From Nocardiopsis algeriensis (lineage in GTDB: Bacteria > Actinomycetota > Actinomycetes > Streptosporangiales > Streptosporangiaceae): a stretch of 64,000 nt of DNA. The notes below the pieces were generated by a model. The model saw only the letters and a list, made by a program, of their open reading frames with translations, was not told the origin of the DNA and ran no database searches. Within the stretch, counting starts at the first letter, position 1. Every line of letters begins with the position of its first letter. Below, piece by piece: positions 1 to 9,344 of the stretch. Position numbers and translations under genes: made by a program. Location: assembly GCF_014203695.1 (NCBI RefSeq), contig NZ_JACHJO010000004.1, positions 62,001 to 126,000 on the forward strand. Reading direction: 5' to 3'.

Positions 1-1849
1 CCACCAGGTTGGCGAACTCCTCGATCCTGTTCTCGAGCGGGGTGCCGGTCAGCAGGATCGCGCGCGGGGACCGGTCGATCAGCTCCGCGGTACGGCTGGA
101 GCGCTTCGCGCTCGGGTTCTTGATGTAGTGGGCCTCGTCGACCACCACACACGCCAGGTCACCGACGTTCGACATCTGCTCCTGGAAACGGGCGAGCGTC
201 TCGAAGGTGGTCACGGCGATTCCGCCTCGACGGATCCAGGAGCGCATGGCCCGGTCGCGTTCGGGCCCGTGCACACGGTGGGCGGTCAGCGTGGACTTGG
301 CGGTGATCTCGCGCGTCCAGTTGGTGACCACGGCCGCTGGACAGATCACCACGAAGTGGCTTTCCCCGGATGCGCTCAGATGTGCCAGAGCAGCGAGGGC
401 CTCGACGGTCTTACCCAGACCCATCTCGTCTCCGATGACGACCTTGCGCTGGACCAGGGAGAAGCGCGCGGCGAAACTCTGATAGCCCCGCAGGGCCGCG
501 ACCTTGAGATGGTCGGTCTTCAGACTGAAGTCGCGAATGGCCTGGACGATCTCGTCGGGCAGATCCCCGGTGGCCTTGGCCTCGTTCTCGGGGTTGATGC
601 CGAGTTCGGACAGGAGGGCGAAGTAGTCCGCGGGGCGCGAGGTGAAGTCGTCCCATACGTCTTCCTCACCTCTCCCGCCGGGAGCGAACACACCCAGGCG
701 TGCGGCACCTTCGCAGACAGCCGCGATGTCCTGGCGCAGCACGTCGGGGTCGGGAGCGTACACGGCGGGGTAGAACGCCACGTGCGTGGTCCCTGCAGGC
801 ATGCGGTGGTCGACGAGAGGAGCGAGCTCGTCCACACGTGACAGTAGGGCCGAACCGCCTGCCAGGTTGCGTGCGGCATCCCAGGCGTGCAGGGCCCGCA
901 GAAGCGCTGTGGCTTCGTCGGTCCGCCGGCGGATGTCGATCCGGGCGGGCATCTCGTCGAACGTGGTCTGCCACAGCGTTCGCGCCGCTCCCAGAAGCTG
1001 AGCGGCCGACTTCTCTCCGATACCGGGCAGCGCCGTGATGTCGTCGCCCAGGTCCAAGACGTCGAGCACGGTGGTGAACCCCGCGTTCGCCAGCGGGACG
1101 GTGCGCAGCCGATCACGGGTGGCCTCCCGGAGTCGGTCCAGCGGCATCTCCGCGAGCAGTTTCCGGGACTCCGCCTTGCGGACGCCGTCACCGGCGCGCA
1201 TCGCAGCGTCACGGTGGGAGGCTTCCTGTTTCCGGGCCCGCCGGACCCGGCTGATCGCGGAATCCAGCTCCTTGACCACGTGCAGGTCCAGGAGGACGGG
1301 ACGCCCCTTCAGCTCCGGGAAGTGCTCCTCCAGCGGGACCAGTTCCTGGGCCAGGCTGTGAGCGGCGTCCACCCCGCTTCGCCGGAAGGGGACGTCGAGC
1401 GTCTCCAGGCGCCGGAACAGCTGCTCCTTCTCAGCCCGGGCATGGTAGTCCGCGAGGTGGGAAGCAGCCGTGGCAGCCTTCTCCTTCTTCCCGTCCGAGG
1501 AGAAGAGCCTGCGCAGTCCCAGCAGGGAGCGCGCCGACCGGACCTGTACGGGCAGGTCCTCGACCAGGACGCGCAAGGTGTGCTCGTCCTCCCTTGTCTC
1601 CGCCGGCATCCTGCTCCAGGCGAGGAGATCTCCCAGGAGGGCACCGGCCTTGGGGTTGACCGGCAGGGAGTGCCAGGTGGGCCGCCCGTCACGGTGGAGG
1701 GTGACCTGGGAGCGCCGGAGGTGCTCGACCGCCCTTCGCACCACGTTGCTCGCTGCCTCACGCTGGGCACGGATGCGCTTGGCCTGGGCGATCCATGCGT
1801 TGACCCGGACGATGAGAGCGTCCAGGTCCCGGCGTTCTTCTCTGTTCAT
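1..1849 (-). CDS. SNF2-family DNA helicase/ATPase (3' part outside window)
   Basis: Leftward gene starting at ATG 1849-1847 and still open at base 1, so about 616 residues are visible and the C-terminal RecA lobe is missing. Around residue 470 it has the SNF2 Walker A motif GDEMGLGKT, followed by a VVDEAH box and, at the window edge, the SNF2 signature LLTGTPLENR. Upstream of the motor is a long N-terminal region with a helix-hairpin-helix-like stretch (LPGIGEKSA), which in other proteins contacts DNA non-specifically. SNF2 motors translocate on double-stranded DNA and are frequent parts of restriction and phage-defence loci. It is divergent from the DUF3883 helicase 165 bp away, so the two may be co-regulated. 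The helicase call is firm; a defence role is inferred from context. Confidence 0.85.
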   Translation of the reverse strand, partial: MNREERRDLDALIVRVNAWIAQAKRIRAQREAASNVVRRAVEHLRRSQVTLHRDGRPTWHSLPVNPKAGALLGDLLAWSRMPAETREDEHTLRVLVEDLPVQVRSARSLLGLRRLFSSDGKKEKAATAASHLADYHARAEKEQLFRRLETLDVPFRRSGVDAAHSLAQELVPLEEHFPELKGRPVLLDLHVVKELDSAISRVRRARKQEASHRDAAMRAGDGVRKAESRKLLAEMPLDRLREATRDRLRTVPLANAGFTTVLDVLDLGDDITALPGIGEKSAAQLLGAARTLWQTTFDEMPARIDIRRRTDEATALLRALHAWDAARNLAGGSALLSRVDELAPLVDHRMPAGTTHVAFYPAVYAPDPDVLRQDIAAVCEGAARLGVFAPGGRGEEDVWDDFTSRPADYFALLSELGINPENEAKATGDLPDEIVQAIRDFSLKTDHLKVAALRGYQSFAARFSLVQRKVVIGDEMGLGKTVEALAALAHLSASGESHFVVICPAAVVTNWTREITAKSTLTAHRVHGPERDRAMRSWIRRGGIAVTTFETLARFQEQMSNVGDLACVVVDEAHYIKNPSAKRSSRTAELIDRSPRAILLTGTPLENRIEEFANLV

Positions 1850-2014
1850 ACGGCCTTCTGCGCATGTGGAGGGGGCGGAGGGGACACCGCAAAGGAAAAA
1901 GGGAGGTCAGGGAAGTTTATCCTCAGGTGCACAGGTTGGTGGCGGCTCGATCCCATGCTCCCTGGTGGTGAACCCACCGAAGGCGTGGGAGGGCGGAAGG
2001 GCAGGAGGATCAGG

Positions 2015-5000
2015 GTGCGGCTGGAAGAGCTCGAGCAGGGACTACAGGTCGAGGGTGTGCTCCCCTCCGAGCCGGTCACCGTCCTCTTCGTCCAATGGCA
2101 CGGCACTTCCGCTGTCGAGTTGACCTACAAGTCCTCCAAGGGGGAGCTGGACCAGCGGGTCCTCTTCCGCAAGGACGAGGAGCGTCTGCGCATCGCCCGG
2201 TCCGACTCACGCGCCTTCGACGCCGATGCGGTCGACTTCAAGCTCGCGGCCGAGGCCCAGCGCATCACCCTCGCCGGCCTGTTCGACCCGATGCTCGCTG
2301 TGGCCACGAGCGACGTGGAGCCGCTACCGCACCAGATCCGCGCGGTGTACGGCGAGTTGCTGCCGCGCACCCCTCTGCGGTTCCTTCTCGCTGATGACCC
2401 CGGCGCGGGAAAGACGATCATGGCCGGCCTGTACGTGAAGGAGTTGATTCTGCGCGACGACGTCAAACGCTGTCTGGTCGTCGCGCCCGGCGGACTGGTG
2501 GAGCAGTGGCAGGACGAGCTCTTCCTCAAGTTCGGCCTGCACTTCGACCTGTTGACCAACGACCTGATCGACGCGAACGTCAATCTCGACGTCTTCGAGA
2601 CCCATCCGCTCCTGATCGCGCGCATGGACCATCTGGCGCGCAACGAGCACCTTCTGGGACTGCTCAGGAATTCCGAGTGGGACCTGGTCATCGTGGACGA
2701 GGCCCACAGGATGGGAGCTCACCGCTTCGGCGGGAAGGTCGACAGGACCAAGCGGTTCCAACTCGGAGAGCTCCTCGGCGAGGTCACCCGGCACCTGCTG
2801 TTGATGACCGCCACCCCGCACTCCGGCAAGGAGGAGGACTTCCAGCTCTTCCTGACCCTGCTCGACCGGGACCGGTTCGAGGGGCGTTCCGGGAGCGCGT
2901 CCACCGATACCAGCGGGATCATGCGCCGCATGGTCAAGGAGGACCTGCTGACCTTCGACGGCAGGCGCCTGTTCCCCGAACGTATCGCCGAGACCGTCCC
3001 CTATGAGCTCACCGCTCTGGAGTACGACCTTTACGAGCAGGTCACCGCCTATGTGCGTGAGGGCATGGACCGCGCCGAGCGTATCGGCGGCACACGCCAG
3101 AACAGCATCGGGTTCGCCCTGACCGTCCTGCAGCGGCGCCTGGCCTCCAGCCCGGAGGCGATCCACCGCTCCCTGGTCCGGCGCGCGGACCGGCTGGAGC
3201 AGCGGAAACGGGCCGTTCTGAACGGAGAGCGCCGCGACCCGTCCCCGGCTCTCGACCACGACCTCCTGGACGGTGGCGAGTACAGCGCCGAGGAGATCGA
3301 GAACCTCGAGGACACGCTGCTGGACACAGCCACCGCGGCGCGGACGGCGGAGGAGCTGGACGCCGAGATCACCGAGCTGGCCGAGCTCGCCCGGACCGCC
3401 CGCGCCGTGCGTGACAGCGGTCAGGACCGCAAGTGGACCGAACTGTCGCGCATCCTCCGTGACCAGGTGCTGGTCGACGACAGGCACGGCAACCCGCGCA
3501 AGCTCATCGTCTTCACCGAACACCGCGACACACTCTCCTATCTGGCCTCCCGTATCCGTGCCCTCCACGGCCGAGGCGGGACCGTGCTGACCATCCACGG
3601 CGGGATGAGCCGCCGTGAACGCCGGGCCGCCACCGAGGAGTTCACCCACAACCGCGACTGCCGGATCCTCGTCGCCACCGACGCGGCCGGTGAGGGTCTC
3701 AACCTCCAGGCCGCCCACCTGATGGTCAACTACGACCTGCCGTGGAACCCCAACCGCATCGAGCAGCGGTTCGGACGGATCCACCGCATCGGCCAGACCG
3801 AGGTCTGCCGACTGTGGAACCTGGTCGCTGCCAACACCCGCGAAGGCTTGGTCTTCACACGTCTGCTGGACAAGGTCGACGAGCAGCGCAGGGCCTATGG
3901 CGGCAAGGTCTTCGACGTCCTCGGCGAGTCCTTCACCGGCACGCCGCTGCGCGAGCTCCTCACCGAGGCCATCCGGTACGGCGAACGTCCGGAGACGCGC
4001 GCGAGGATGCACCAGGTCATCGACGCCTCCGTCGGGGAGGGCCTCGACGAGCTCCTGAACGAGCGGTCGTTGGCCTCGGCCCCGCTCTCCGACTCCGAGC
4101 TGCGGGGCCTGAGGGCACAGATGGACGAGGCCCGCGCCAGGCGTCTGCAGCCCCACTACATCGAGACGGCCTTCAGGAGCGCCTTCACCCGACTCGGCGG
4201 GCGAATCGTGCAGCGTGAGAAGGGCCGTTACGAGATCACCCATGTTCCGGCCGGCGTGCGCGCGGCCGGGAACAGGAACGTCGCCTCGAGCTACGCCAGG
4301 GTCACGTTCTCACCCGGGCGCACCCGGCCCGAGGGGCGTGAGCGGGCCGAGCTGCTCGCACCCGGTCAGCCGCTGCACGACGCCGTGATGGAGGAGACGA
4401 TCCGTCGTTACTCGGGAGCGCTGAACTCCGGTACGGTCCTGGTCTCGCCCACCCTCGAAGAGCCCCGTCTGCTCGTGGGTGTCGTCGAGGAGGTGACGGA
4501 CGGGACCGGGGCGATCGTGGACCGGCGCCTCGGGTATTCCTACGTCGACGAGTACGGCACCGTCACCCCGGCCGGGCCCGCCGCCTACCTGGACTGCGCT
4601 CCCGCCCCCGACACCGCGGCCGTCGCCGCGGCCAGGGGCTGGACCTGGATGGCACGGGCCAGGGAGACGGCCACCAGCTGGATCATCGGGCACCGGCTCC
4701 CCGAGTACGTCAACCAGGTGCGCCCGCGCCGTGAGGCCGAACTGGACCGCACCCGCGGTCTGGTCGCACAACGTCTCCGGGCGGAGTCGGCGCGCCTGCG
4801 CGCGAGCGCCGCCGCGGCCCGGGAGAAGGAGCTGTGCGGCGAGCGCCCCAAGGAGTCCTCGGAGAGCCTGGCCCGTAAGGCCACCGAACTCGATGTCCGT
4901 CTCGAGCGGCGGATGAGCGAGATTGAACGGCAGACGCACATGAGTGCCAGGTCGCCCAGGATCCTGACGTCCGCACTCGTGCTCCCCGCAGCCATGGTCG

Positions 5001-5428
5001 AGCAGGACCTCACCCCGGGGGCGCTCTTCCAGGCCAGGGAGACCAAGGAGGTCGAACGGCGGGGTATCGACGCGGTCCTGGCCGTGGAACGTGCCCTGGG
5101 TCGTGCTCCTCAGGAACAGGCGTTCAACAACCCCGGGTACGACATCCTTTCCACCCAGGTCGACGGAGAGAGGATCCGGATCGAGGTCAAGGCCCGCATG
5201 GAGGGGGCACAGGATTTCTTCGTCACCCACAACGAGGTCCTCACCGCCAGGAACGCCGCTCCCCGTTACCGGTTGGCCCTGGTCAGGGTGGACTCCCGCG
5301 GCCCGGCGTACGACGAGGTGCGCTATCTGGCTGACCCGTTCGCCACGACCGACCTGGGAGGGTTCGAGGCCACCGGGGTGGTGGGTGACTGGAGCCGAAC
5401 CTGGGCCAGGGGCAAGAGTCCCTTCTGA
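2015..5428 (+). CDS. SNF2-like helicase with C-terminal DUF3883 domain
   Basis: 1137-aa motor protein. I chose GTG 2015 because AGGAGG lies 6 nt upstream (2003-2008) and the family typically begins with an LEEL..G..VEG motif as here; an in-frame ATG at 1955 is possible. Lobe 1 has ADDPGAGKT (K about 133), LVEQWQDEL and IVDEAH (about 228-231), then MTATPHSGKE. Lobe 2 has IVFTEHRDT and IEQRFGRIHRIGQ. The last about 100 residues contain VERRGIDAVLAVE...NPGYDI...IEVKAR, the DUF3883 (NO VEIN C-terminal) domain, a predicted nuclease-like fold with an E-x-K centre. Such helicases are common beside DUF1156 or Eco57I methyltransferases and resemble DISARM DrmD. Here no methylase is adjacent in the visible part. 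Confidence 0.88.
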   Translation: MRLEELEQGLQVEGVLPSEPVTVLFVQWHGTSAVELTYKSSKGELDQRVLFRKDEERLRIARSDSRAFDADAVDFKLAAEAQRITLAGLFDPMLAVATSDVEPLPHQIRAVYGELLPRTPLRFLLADDPGAGKTIMAGLYVKELILRDDVKRCLVVAPGGLVEQWQDELFLKFGLHFDLLTNDLIDANVNLDVFETHPLLIARMDHLARNEHLLGLLRNSEWDLVIVDEAHRMGAHRFGGKVDRTKRFQLGELLGEVTRHLLLMTATPHSGKEEDFQLFLTLLDRDRFEGRSGSASTDTSGIMRRMVKEDLLTFDGRRLFPERIAETVPYELTALEYDLYEQVTAYVREGMDRAERIGGTRQNSIGFALTVLQRRLASSPEAIHRSLVRRADRLEQRKRAVLNGERRDPSPALDHDLLDGGEYSAEEIENLEDTLLDTATAARTAEELDAEITELAELARTARAVRDSGQDRKWTELSRILRDQVLVDDRHGNPRKLIVFTEHRDTLSYLASRIRALHGRGGTVLTIHGGMSRRERRAATEEFTHNRDCRILVATDAAGEGLNLQAAHLMVNYDLPWNPNRIEQRFGRIHRIGQTEVCRLWNLVAANTREGLVFTRLLDKVDEQRRAYGGKVFDVLGESFTGTPLRELLTEAIRYGERPETRARMHQVIDASVGEGLDELLNERSLASAPLSDSELRGLRAQMDEARARRLQPHYIETAFRSAFTRLGGRIVQREKGRYEITHVPAGVRAAGNRNVASSYARVTFSPGRTRPEGRERAELLAPGQPLHDAVMEETIRRYSGALNSGTVLVSPTLEEPRLLVGVVEEVTDGTGAIVDRRLGYSYVDEYGTVTPAGPAAYLDCAPAPDTAAVAAARGWTWMARARETATSWIIGHRLPEYVNQVRPRREAELDRTRGLVAQRLRAESARLRASAAAAREKELCGERPKESSESLARKATELDVRLERRMSEIERQTHMSARSPRILTSALVLPAAMVEQDLTPGALFQARETKEVERRGIDAVLAVERALGRAPQEQAFNNPGYDILSTQVDGERIRIEVKARMEGAQDFFVTHNEVLTARNAAPRYRLALVRVDSRGPAYDEVRYLADPFATTDLGGFEATGVVGDWSRTWARGKSPF

Positions 5429-5462
5429 CCGAGACGGGTGGCGCGGACGGGCCGGTGAAGCT

Positions 5463-5481
5463 CCGCCCCGTTGCGGGGCGG
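5463..5481 (+). terminator. Putative intrinsic terminator hairpin after the DUF3883 helicase
   Basis: Perfect 8-bp GC stem (CCGCCCCG / CGGGGCGG) with a 3-nt loop, 34 nt after the helicase stop codon. There is no clear U-tract, as is common in actinobacteria. Confidence 0.5.
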
Positions 5482-5848
5482 GCCCTGTCGGAGCGTGTGG
5501 GTGGTCGGCTCCGGAGGGTGCCGCAACCCGGGGAGAGCAGGCGCAAGCGGGCTGTGTCCGGGTGCTGCGCTGGGCCGGGGGCAGACAAGGACCGCGGACA
5601 TCCGCATGGCGAGAAGAGGCTCGTCCGGTCGCCGCGGGGTGAGGAACACGGCGGTGTGCTCCGAGACCGCTTCCCGAGCGGTGTCGGCAAGCGGTTCCCG
5701 GCCCTGCCCCGTCCGGGCGGTCTCCTCCTGGGGCGTCTCGCGGGCCTGGACCGGGACCTTGTGTGATGGCACAGCGGGCATGTGACCTTACTGGTCGTGG
5801 TTTCTCGACAACTCCATGATCCTTCAGGCCCATGCCCGTTTTCGCATG
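5482..5848. other. Non-coding stretch between helicase and IS630 relic
   Basis: Open frames exist on both strands but none has recognisable homology, a convincing ribosome site or actinobacterial codon bias. I see nothing assignable here. Confidence 0.4.
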
Positions 5849-6198
5849 TCAGGAACTGGTCATACCCCCGCGAAAGCATTCAGGTCCGGCATTCGCCTGT
5901 TCTCTGGCAAAGCACGAGAACTCCGGGGTCCTGTAGCCCTGAGAGCCGGTGCGGCCTTTGCTCATGAGCGCGTCGGTGCCGCCCTGGCCCCAGGTGCGCC
6001 GCCAGTTGTTGACCGCGTGGTCGGTCACGCCAAGCACCTCACCAATCTGGGCGTCGGACATCTGGTCCTGCTCAAGCAGGGTGGCTGCAATCAGGCGGCG
6101 TTGCTGCTTGCCGCGGGCGCCCATGACGCCCCTCCTCGGAGAGAAGCCCCAGGTAGGAGGACATACACCCGACCGGGAAACAAACAATCAAACCTCAG
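5849..6198 (-). pseudogene. IS630-family transposase relic (5' end only)
   Basis: Reading leftward from ATG 6124 the product keeps only the N-terminal helix-turn-helix of an IS630-type transposase (SDAQIGEVLGV...VNNWRRTW...GGTDALMSK), then loses homology. The IS end is preserved at 6183-6198 as AACAATCAAACCTCAG, which matches the terminal repeats of the fuller IS630 copy at 26957-28030. The catalytic DDE half and the other end are gone, so this is an inert fragment. It marks the boundary between high-GC helicase DNA and the AT-rich gene that follows. Confidence 0.75.
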
Positions 6199-6360
6199 CC
6201 AGTAGATTTCCAGCCAAAGTCATGCCGGGCTCACAGAGCAACCAAGATTTTTACTCTACGCTTTTTCTATATTACTCACTGATCACCTCGAGCCCCTCCC
6301 TGGCGTCCAGGAACTTCAACCCTATTCCCTGAAGCACACCTCTTAGGGTAATATGCCACC

Positions 6361-7080
6361 ATGGAACCATCGCAAGATGACACACATAAGGTCCATCAAA
6401 AATGGGGATTCGGAATGTCCCCCATAAAGCCTGCAACTAAAAAACATAGAGACGAAGCAGCAAATTCTGTCCTGAATTTTCTCAAAGGAAACAGGGCTGC
6501 AATTTTAGGGAATTTGGATGATATTTCCACCGTCCAGGGTCTTTTCACCCGAACTTTCAAGCGCGACCAGTGGGATTGGTTCACCACATGGAGCCAGCTC
6601 GACTACCCAGACTACCATGAGGCAAGGCACATCTCAGGGTCATTTAAAGCTCTTCGTCGATCACTTAGAGACGCGGACCGAGATCTGGAAAACTCAGCAA
6701 CCTCACAGCTCATAAGGTTGGAAGTTCCGGATGCACTAGATAAATATTTGCACAGAGAATACTCCAAAAGCACAGACTCTGGCTTCATCTACATACTATC
6801 GACTCGCGAAATGCCCAACTTTTTGAAAATCGGTTATACAAATAGAGATATTTTTACAAGAGTAAATGAAATCAATTCCTCCACTGGCGTAGTGATTCCA
6901 TATGGAGCCAGGGCTGCCTGGAGGGTCACCAAAGCCAAGCAAACTGAGCATGAAATTCATTCACTACTAGGAGCATACAGGATCCGAAAGGACCGGGAAT
7001 TCTTTAACGTGCCCCTCGGGACTGCAGTTAAAATAATTGATAATTACGTAAAAACCAAAACGAAGCCCAGACAAGATTAA
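6361..7080 (+). CDS. T5orf172/MUG113-domain protein (GIY-YIG-like nuclease superfamily)
   Basis: 239 aa. The C-terminal half (about 140-230) matches the T5orf172/MUG113 pattern: GFIYILSTREMPNFLKIGYT with the GIY-YIG-like strands, then R..E.NSSTGVV.P, a conserved histidine in EHEIHSLL, and REFFNV. The superfamily contains nucleases and phage or mobile-element proteins; whether this member cleaves DNA is not known. The N-terminal 130 residues are helical and unrecognised. The gene is clearly AT-richer than its surroundings, uses codons such as AAA, ATA and AAT, and sits between two IS relics, which indicates recent transfer. ATG 6361 is used; ATG 6415 (MSPIKP), preceded by a GGGG stretch, is an alternative. 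Monocistronic. Confidence 0.75.
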   Translation: MEPSQDDTHKVHQKWGFGMSPIKPATKKHRDEAANSVLNFLKGNRAAILGNLDDISTVQGLFTRTFKRDQWDWFTTWSQLDYPDYHEARHISGSFKALRRSLRDADRDLENSATSQLIRLEVPDALDKYLHREYSKSTDSGFIYILSTREMPNFLKIGYTNRDIFTRVNEINSSTGVVIPYGARAAWRVTKAKQTEHEIHSLLGAYRIRKDREFFNVPLGTAVKIIDNYVKTKTKPRQD

Positions 7081-7324
7081 TATCTCGCTCCATTTCGCAA
7101 TCCACTGATGCACCTGCCCTAATTTCCCTTCCGGCGAATCAGCAGTGACAGCAGGGTCGTAGGAAATACGTTTCTCCTCTCTCAAAAGCCCAAGGAGTTC
7201 AAGAGCGGGGACAGTGTCGCGTGCAATCGAGGTCAGGAAGACTCGTGGCCGAGCGATGAGTCCAGCTCGGAGATGAAATTTTCGCCATCAACAAGCGAGG
7301 CGCCTTGGGAGAATCTAGTACTCC

Positions 7325-7352
7325 AGTGAAGTGGTCTCAGTGAAGTGGTCTC
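7325..7352. repeat. Two perfect tandem 14-bp repeats
   Basis: AGTGAAGTGGTCTC occurs twice back to back (7325-7338, 7339-7352) and a third partial copy (AGTGAG) follows. It overlaps the 3' end of the IS5-type transposase relic, so it may be a modified IS terminus. Confidence 0.7.
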
Positions 7353-8172
7353 AGTGAGTTTGTTTTTCGATATTGGTCAGAGCCAGCGCGGCTTGCACGA
7401 TCGCGCCGATCTTGGACGGGCTCATCGTGGTGTGGCGCAGCACTCTCCACCGTCCGGTCAGCACCGCCATCGCGCGCTCGCCGATGCACCGCAGGCCGCG
7501 TAGCAGCCGGTTGTGGGCCCGGTCGTCGACATGCCAGCGATGTTCGTCGACCTCGGGCGGACGTTTGATCGGAGTGCGCACGCCGACTCCCGCGCCCTCG
7601 TAGCCGGGGTCGGCCAGCACCACGACCCCCTCGGCCGTGGCCTTGTGCACAAGCGGGAACACGTGCCGGCGTGCGGCGGTGATGTCGGGCGTGGACCCGG
7701 GCTCGACGTCGGACACCCACACCGGTTCTCCCCGGGCATCGGACAGGAACTGGATATTGCCGCCGTGGCGGTGTTTGTGGCCGCTGTACCAAAGATCGCT
7801 CCGACCGGAGGGGCCAGGCTCCGAACAGCGGTCGGAGACAAACAGCTTTCCGTCCAGGATCAGGGGATCGTCGGGGGTGGTGCGGGCGTGTTCGAGGACC
7901 TGGTGCAGGTCGGGGGCCTGGTCGGCGAGCACGTCGATGCCCTCGTCGACGTAGCGGTAGCCGGTGGCCCGAAAGATGCGGTTGTCCCTGGCCAGGGCGT
8001 CGATGGCGGTGCCGTCGCGCAATCACCGCAAGATCAGGACCGCCTGTTTGTAGCAGGTCAGGGCGCGGGTGCCTGTGCGGGTGCCGCGGCGTTGGCGTTC
8101 GGCGTTCAGCAGGGCCGAAAGGTGCCAAACGGTGGCCTGGTCCACGTCGAGGGTGGCAGTATAGGGAACCAC
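7351..8172 (-). pseudogene. IS5-family (DDE_Tnp_4) transposase with in-frame stop
   Basis: Leftward reading frame from GTG 8172 to the stop at 7351. It encodes a DDE transposase: LILDGKLF carries the first Asp, WYSGHKHRHG is the family signature, VVLADPGYEG the second Asp, and GERAMAVLTGRW the Glu region. A TGA at 8025-8023 interrupts the frame where relatives have Trp (LRW-RDGT), so only a 223-aa product could start downstream. This looks like a single G-to-A change from TGG. The element is probably inactive. It separates the GIY-YIG-like gene from the YdcF gene. Confidence 0.8.
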
Positions 8173-8339
8173 GTGGAGCCTTTCAGGTGGTCCGGTGGAG
8201 ATTCGACACCTCGCCTTCTACCTGGGGCTCCACGTCTGTGTCAGGGGAACGGAAATTCACCCATGGATGCACTTCTCGTCTTTATTGCCGGTTTTCTACT
8301 GCTTCCTGGCTGCTGAGATCACCTCATTGGAGGAAACGC

Positions 8340-9008
8340 ATGGCGGACGACGCGCGCACCACCACCCAGGAGCAGTGGCAGCAGGCCGAACTGATCTGGG
8401 ACTTCCACCAGATGCACCACCGGGTACGTCCGTGCGACGCGGCCATCGCCCTGGGCTGCAACGACCTCGGCGTCGCGGACCACGCCTCCGAGCTCTACCA
8501 CGCCGGACTCTTCCCCACCCTGGTCCTCACCGGCGGCAACAGCCCCGCCACCGCAGAGGTGTTCCCCCGCGGAGAAGCCGTGCACTTTCGCGAACGCGCC
8601 CTGGAACTCGGCGTCCCCGACTCCGCGATCCTGCTGGAACCCCGGGCCGCCAACACCGGCCAGAACATCACCTTCTCCCACCAGGTCCTGGCCGAAGCCG
8701 GCATCGATCCCTCTGCCGTGCTCCTGATCTCCATGCCCTACATGGAACGGCGCGCCTTCGCCACCACCCGGAAACTGTGGCCCGAGGTCGAAGCGGTGTG
8801 CACCTCCGCGCCACTGCACCTGGACGCGTACGTCAAGAACATCGGCGACGCCGGCCTGCTCATCGACATGATGGTCGGAGACCTCCAACGAGTGATGGAG
8901 TACCCCCGGCGCGGCTTCGCCATCGAACAAAAGGTCCCTCCGCAGGTACGCGAGGCCTACACCTCGCTCATCACCGCAGGCTTCGACAGCCACCTGATCC
9001 AGACGTGA
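8340..9008 (+). CDS. YdcF/DUF218 family protein, copy 1
   Basis: 222 aa, start ATG 8340 with GGAGG 6-10 nt upstream. The DUF218 fold is visible: AAIALGCNDLGVADHASELY near the N-terminus, LVLTGGNSP, HFRERALELGVP, ILLEPRAANTGQNI, and VLLISMPYMERRAF. YdcF-like proteins are Rossmann-fold proteins proposed to bind nucleotides such as SAM; their reaction is poorly defined. No signal peptide or membrane helix is present, so it is cytoplasmic. The gene is an almost identical duplicate of the gene at 34214-34912. The second copy lies among NUDIX genes, suggesting a shared nucleotide-related function, but this is inference. Confidence 0.82.
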   Translation: MADDARTTTQEQWQQAELIWDFHQMHHRVRPCDAAIALGCNDLGVADHASELYHAGLFPTLVLTGGNSPATAEVFPRGEAVHFRERALELGVPDSAILLEPRAANTGQNITFSHQVLAEAGIDPSAVLLISMPYMERRAFATTRKLWPEVEAVCTSAPLHLDAYVKNIGDAGLLIDMMVGDLQRVMEYPRRGFAIEQKVPPQVREAYTSLITAGFDSHLIQT

Positions 9009-9040
9009 CCGTCGACCAACCAGGGCTGCTTCATTCTCGA
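8363..9040 (+). repeat. Long direct duplication covering the YdcF gene (partner 34267-34944)
   Basis: Bases 8363-9040 and 34267-34944 align without gaps at constant offset 25904, with only scattered substitutions. The N-terminal codons upstream differ completely, while about 30 bp of 3' flank is shared. It is a duplication or recombination tract of about 680 bp in direct orientation, separated by 26 kb of IS-rich DNA. Confidence 0.85.
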
Positions 9041-9344
9041 CGGCACCTCCAGCACACCGGAACCCGCCACCGGACGTCCGACAACAGGGCATCCCTACGG
9101 CGCCCTCGAGCAACCCCGTGACCGTCTTCTACGGTTCACCGCCCCCAAGGATCACCAGGTAACCGATACAGCTCATGCCCACCGTGCGAGCGCCCTCGCC
9201 TGCCTCGTCGGCACCGCGCACAACCGGGGCGGCCAAAAACGTACGGTCCCCTCCCGCAATCAGCATCACGGAAGTAAGGCAGGCGCGCTGCCCCGAGATC
9301 TTGAGCGACGCATCATTTGACGACAGGGCCGCCGGCAGATCAGC
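9009..9344. other. Non-coding stretch after YdcF copy 1
   Basis: The first about 30 bases belong to the duplication shared with 34.9 kb. The rest carries no recognisable gene or strong hairpin. Confidence 0.4.

Noticed and set aside
887..2014. Long open frame continuing 1.1 kb upstream of the DUF3883 helicase
   Set aside because: It is antisense to the SNF2 gene and has no homology; the RBS-backed GTG at 2015 explains the real start.
2324..4243. 639-aa minus-strand open frame
   Set aside because: Antisense of the DUF3883 helicase; biased composition typical of shadow frames.
7325..7352. Tandem 14-bp repeats as the start of a CRISPR or iteron array
   Set aside because: Only two full copies with no spacer and directly at an IS end.
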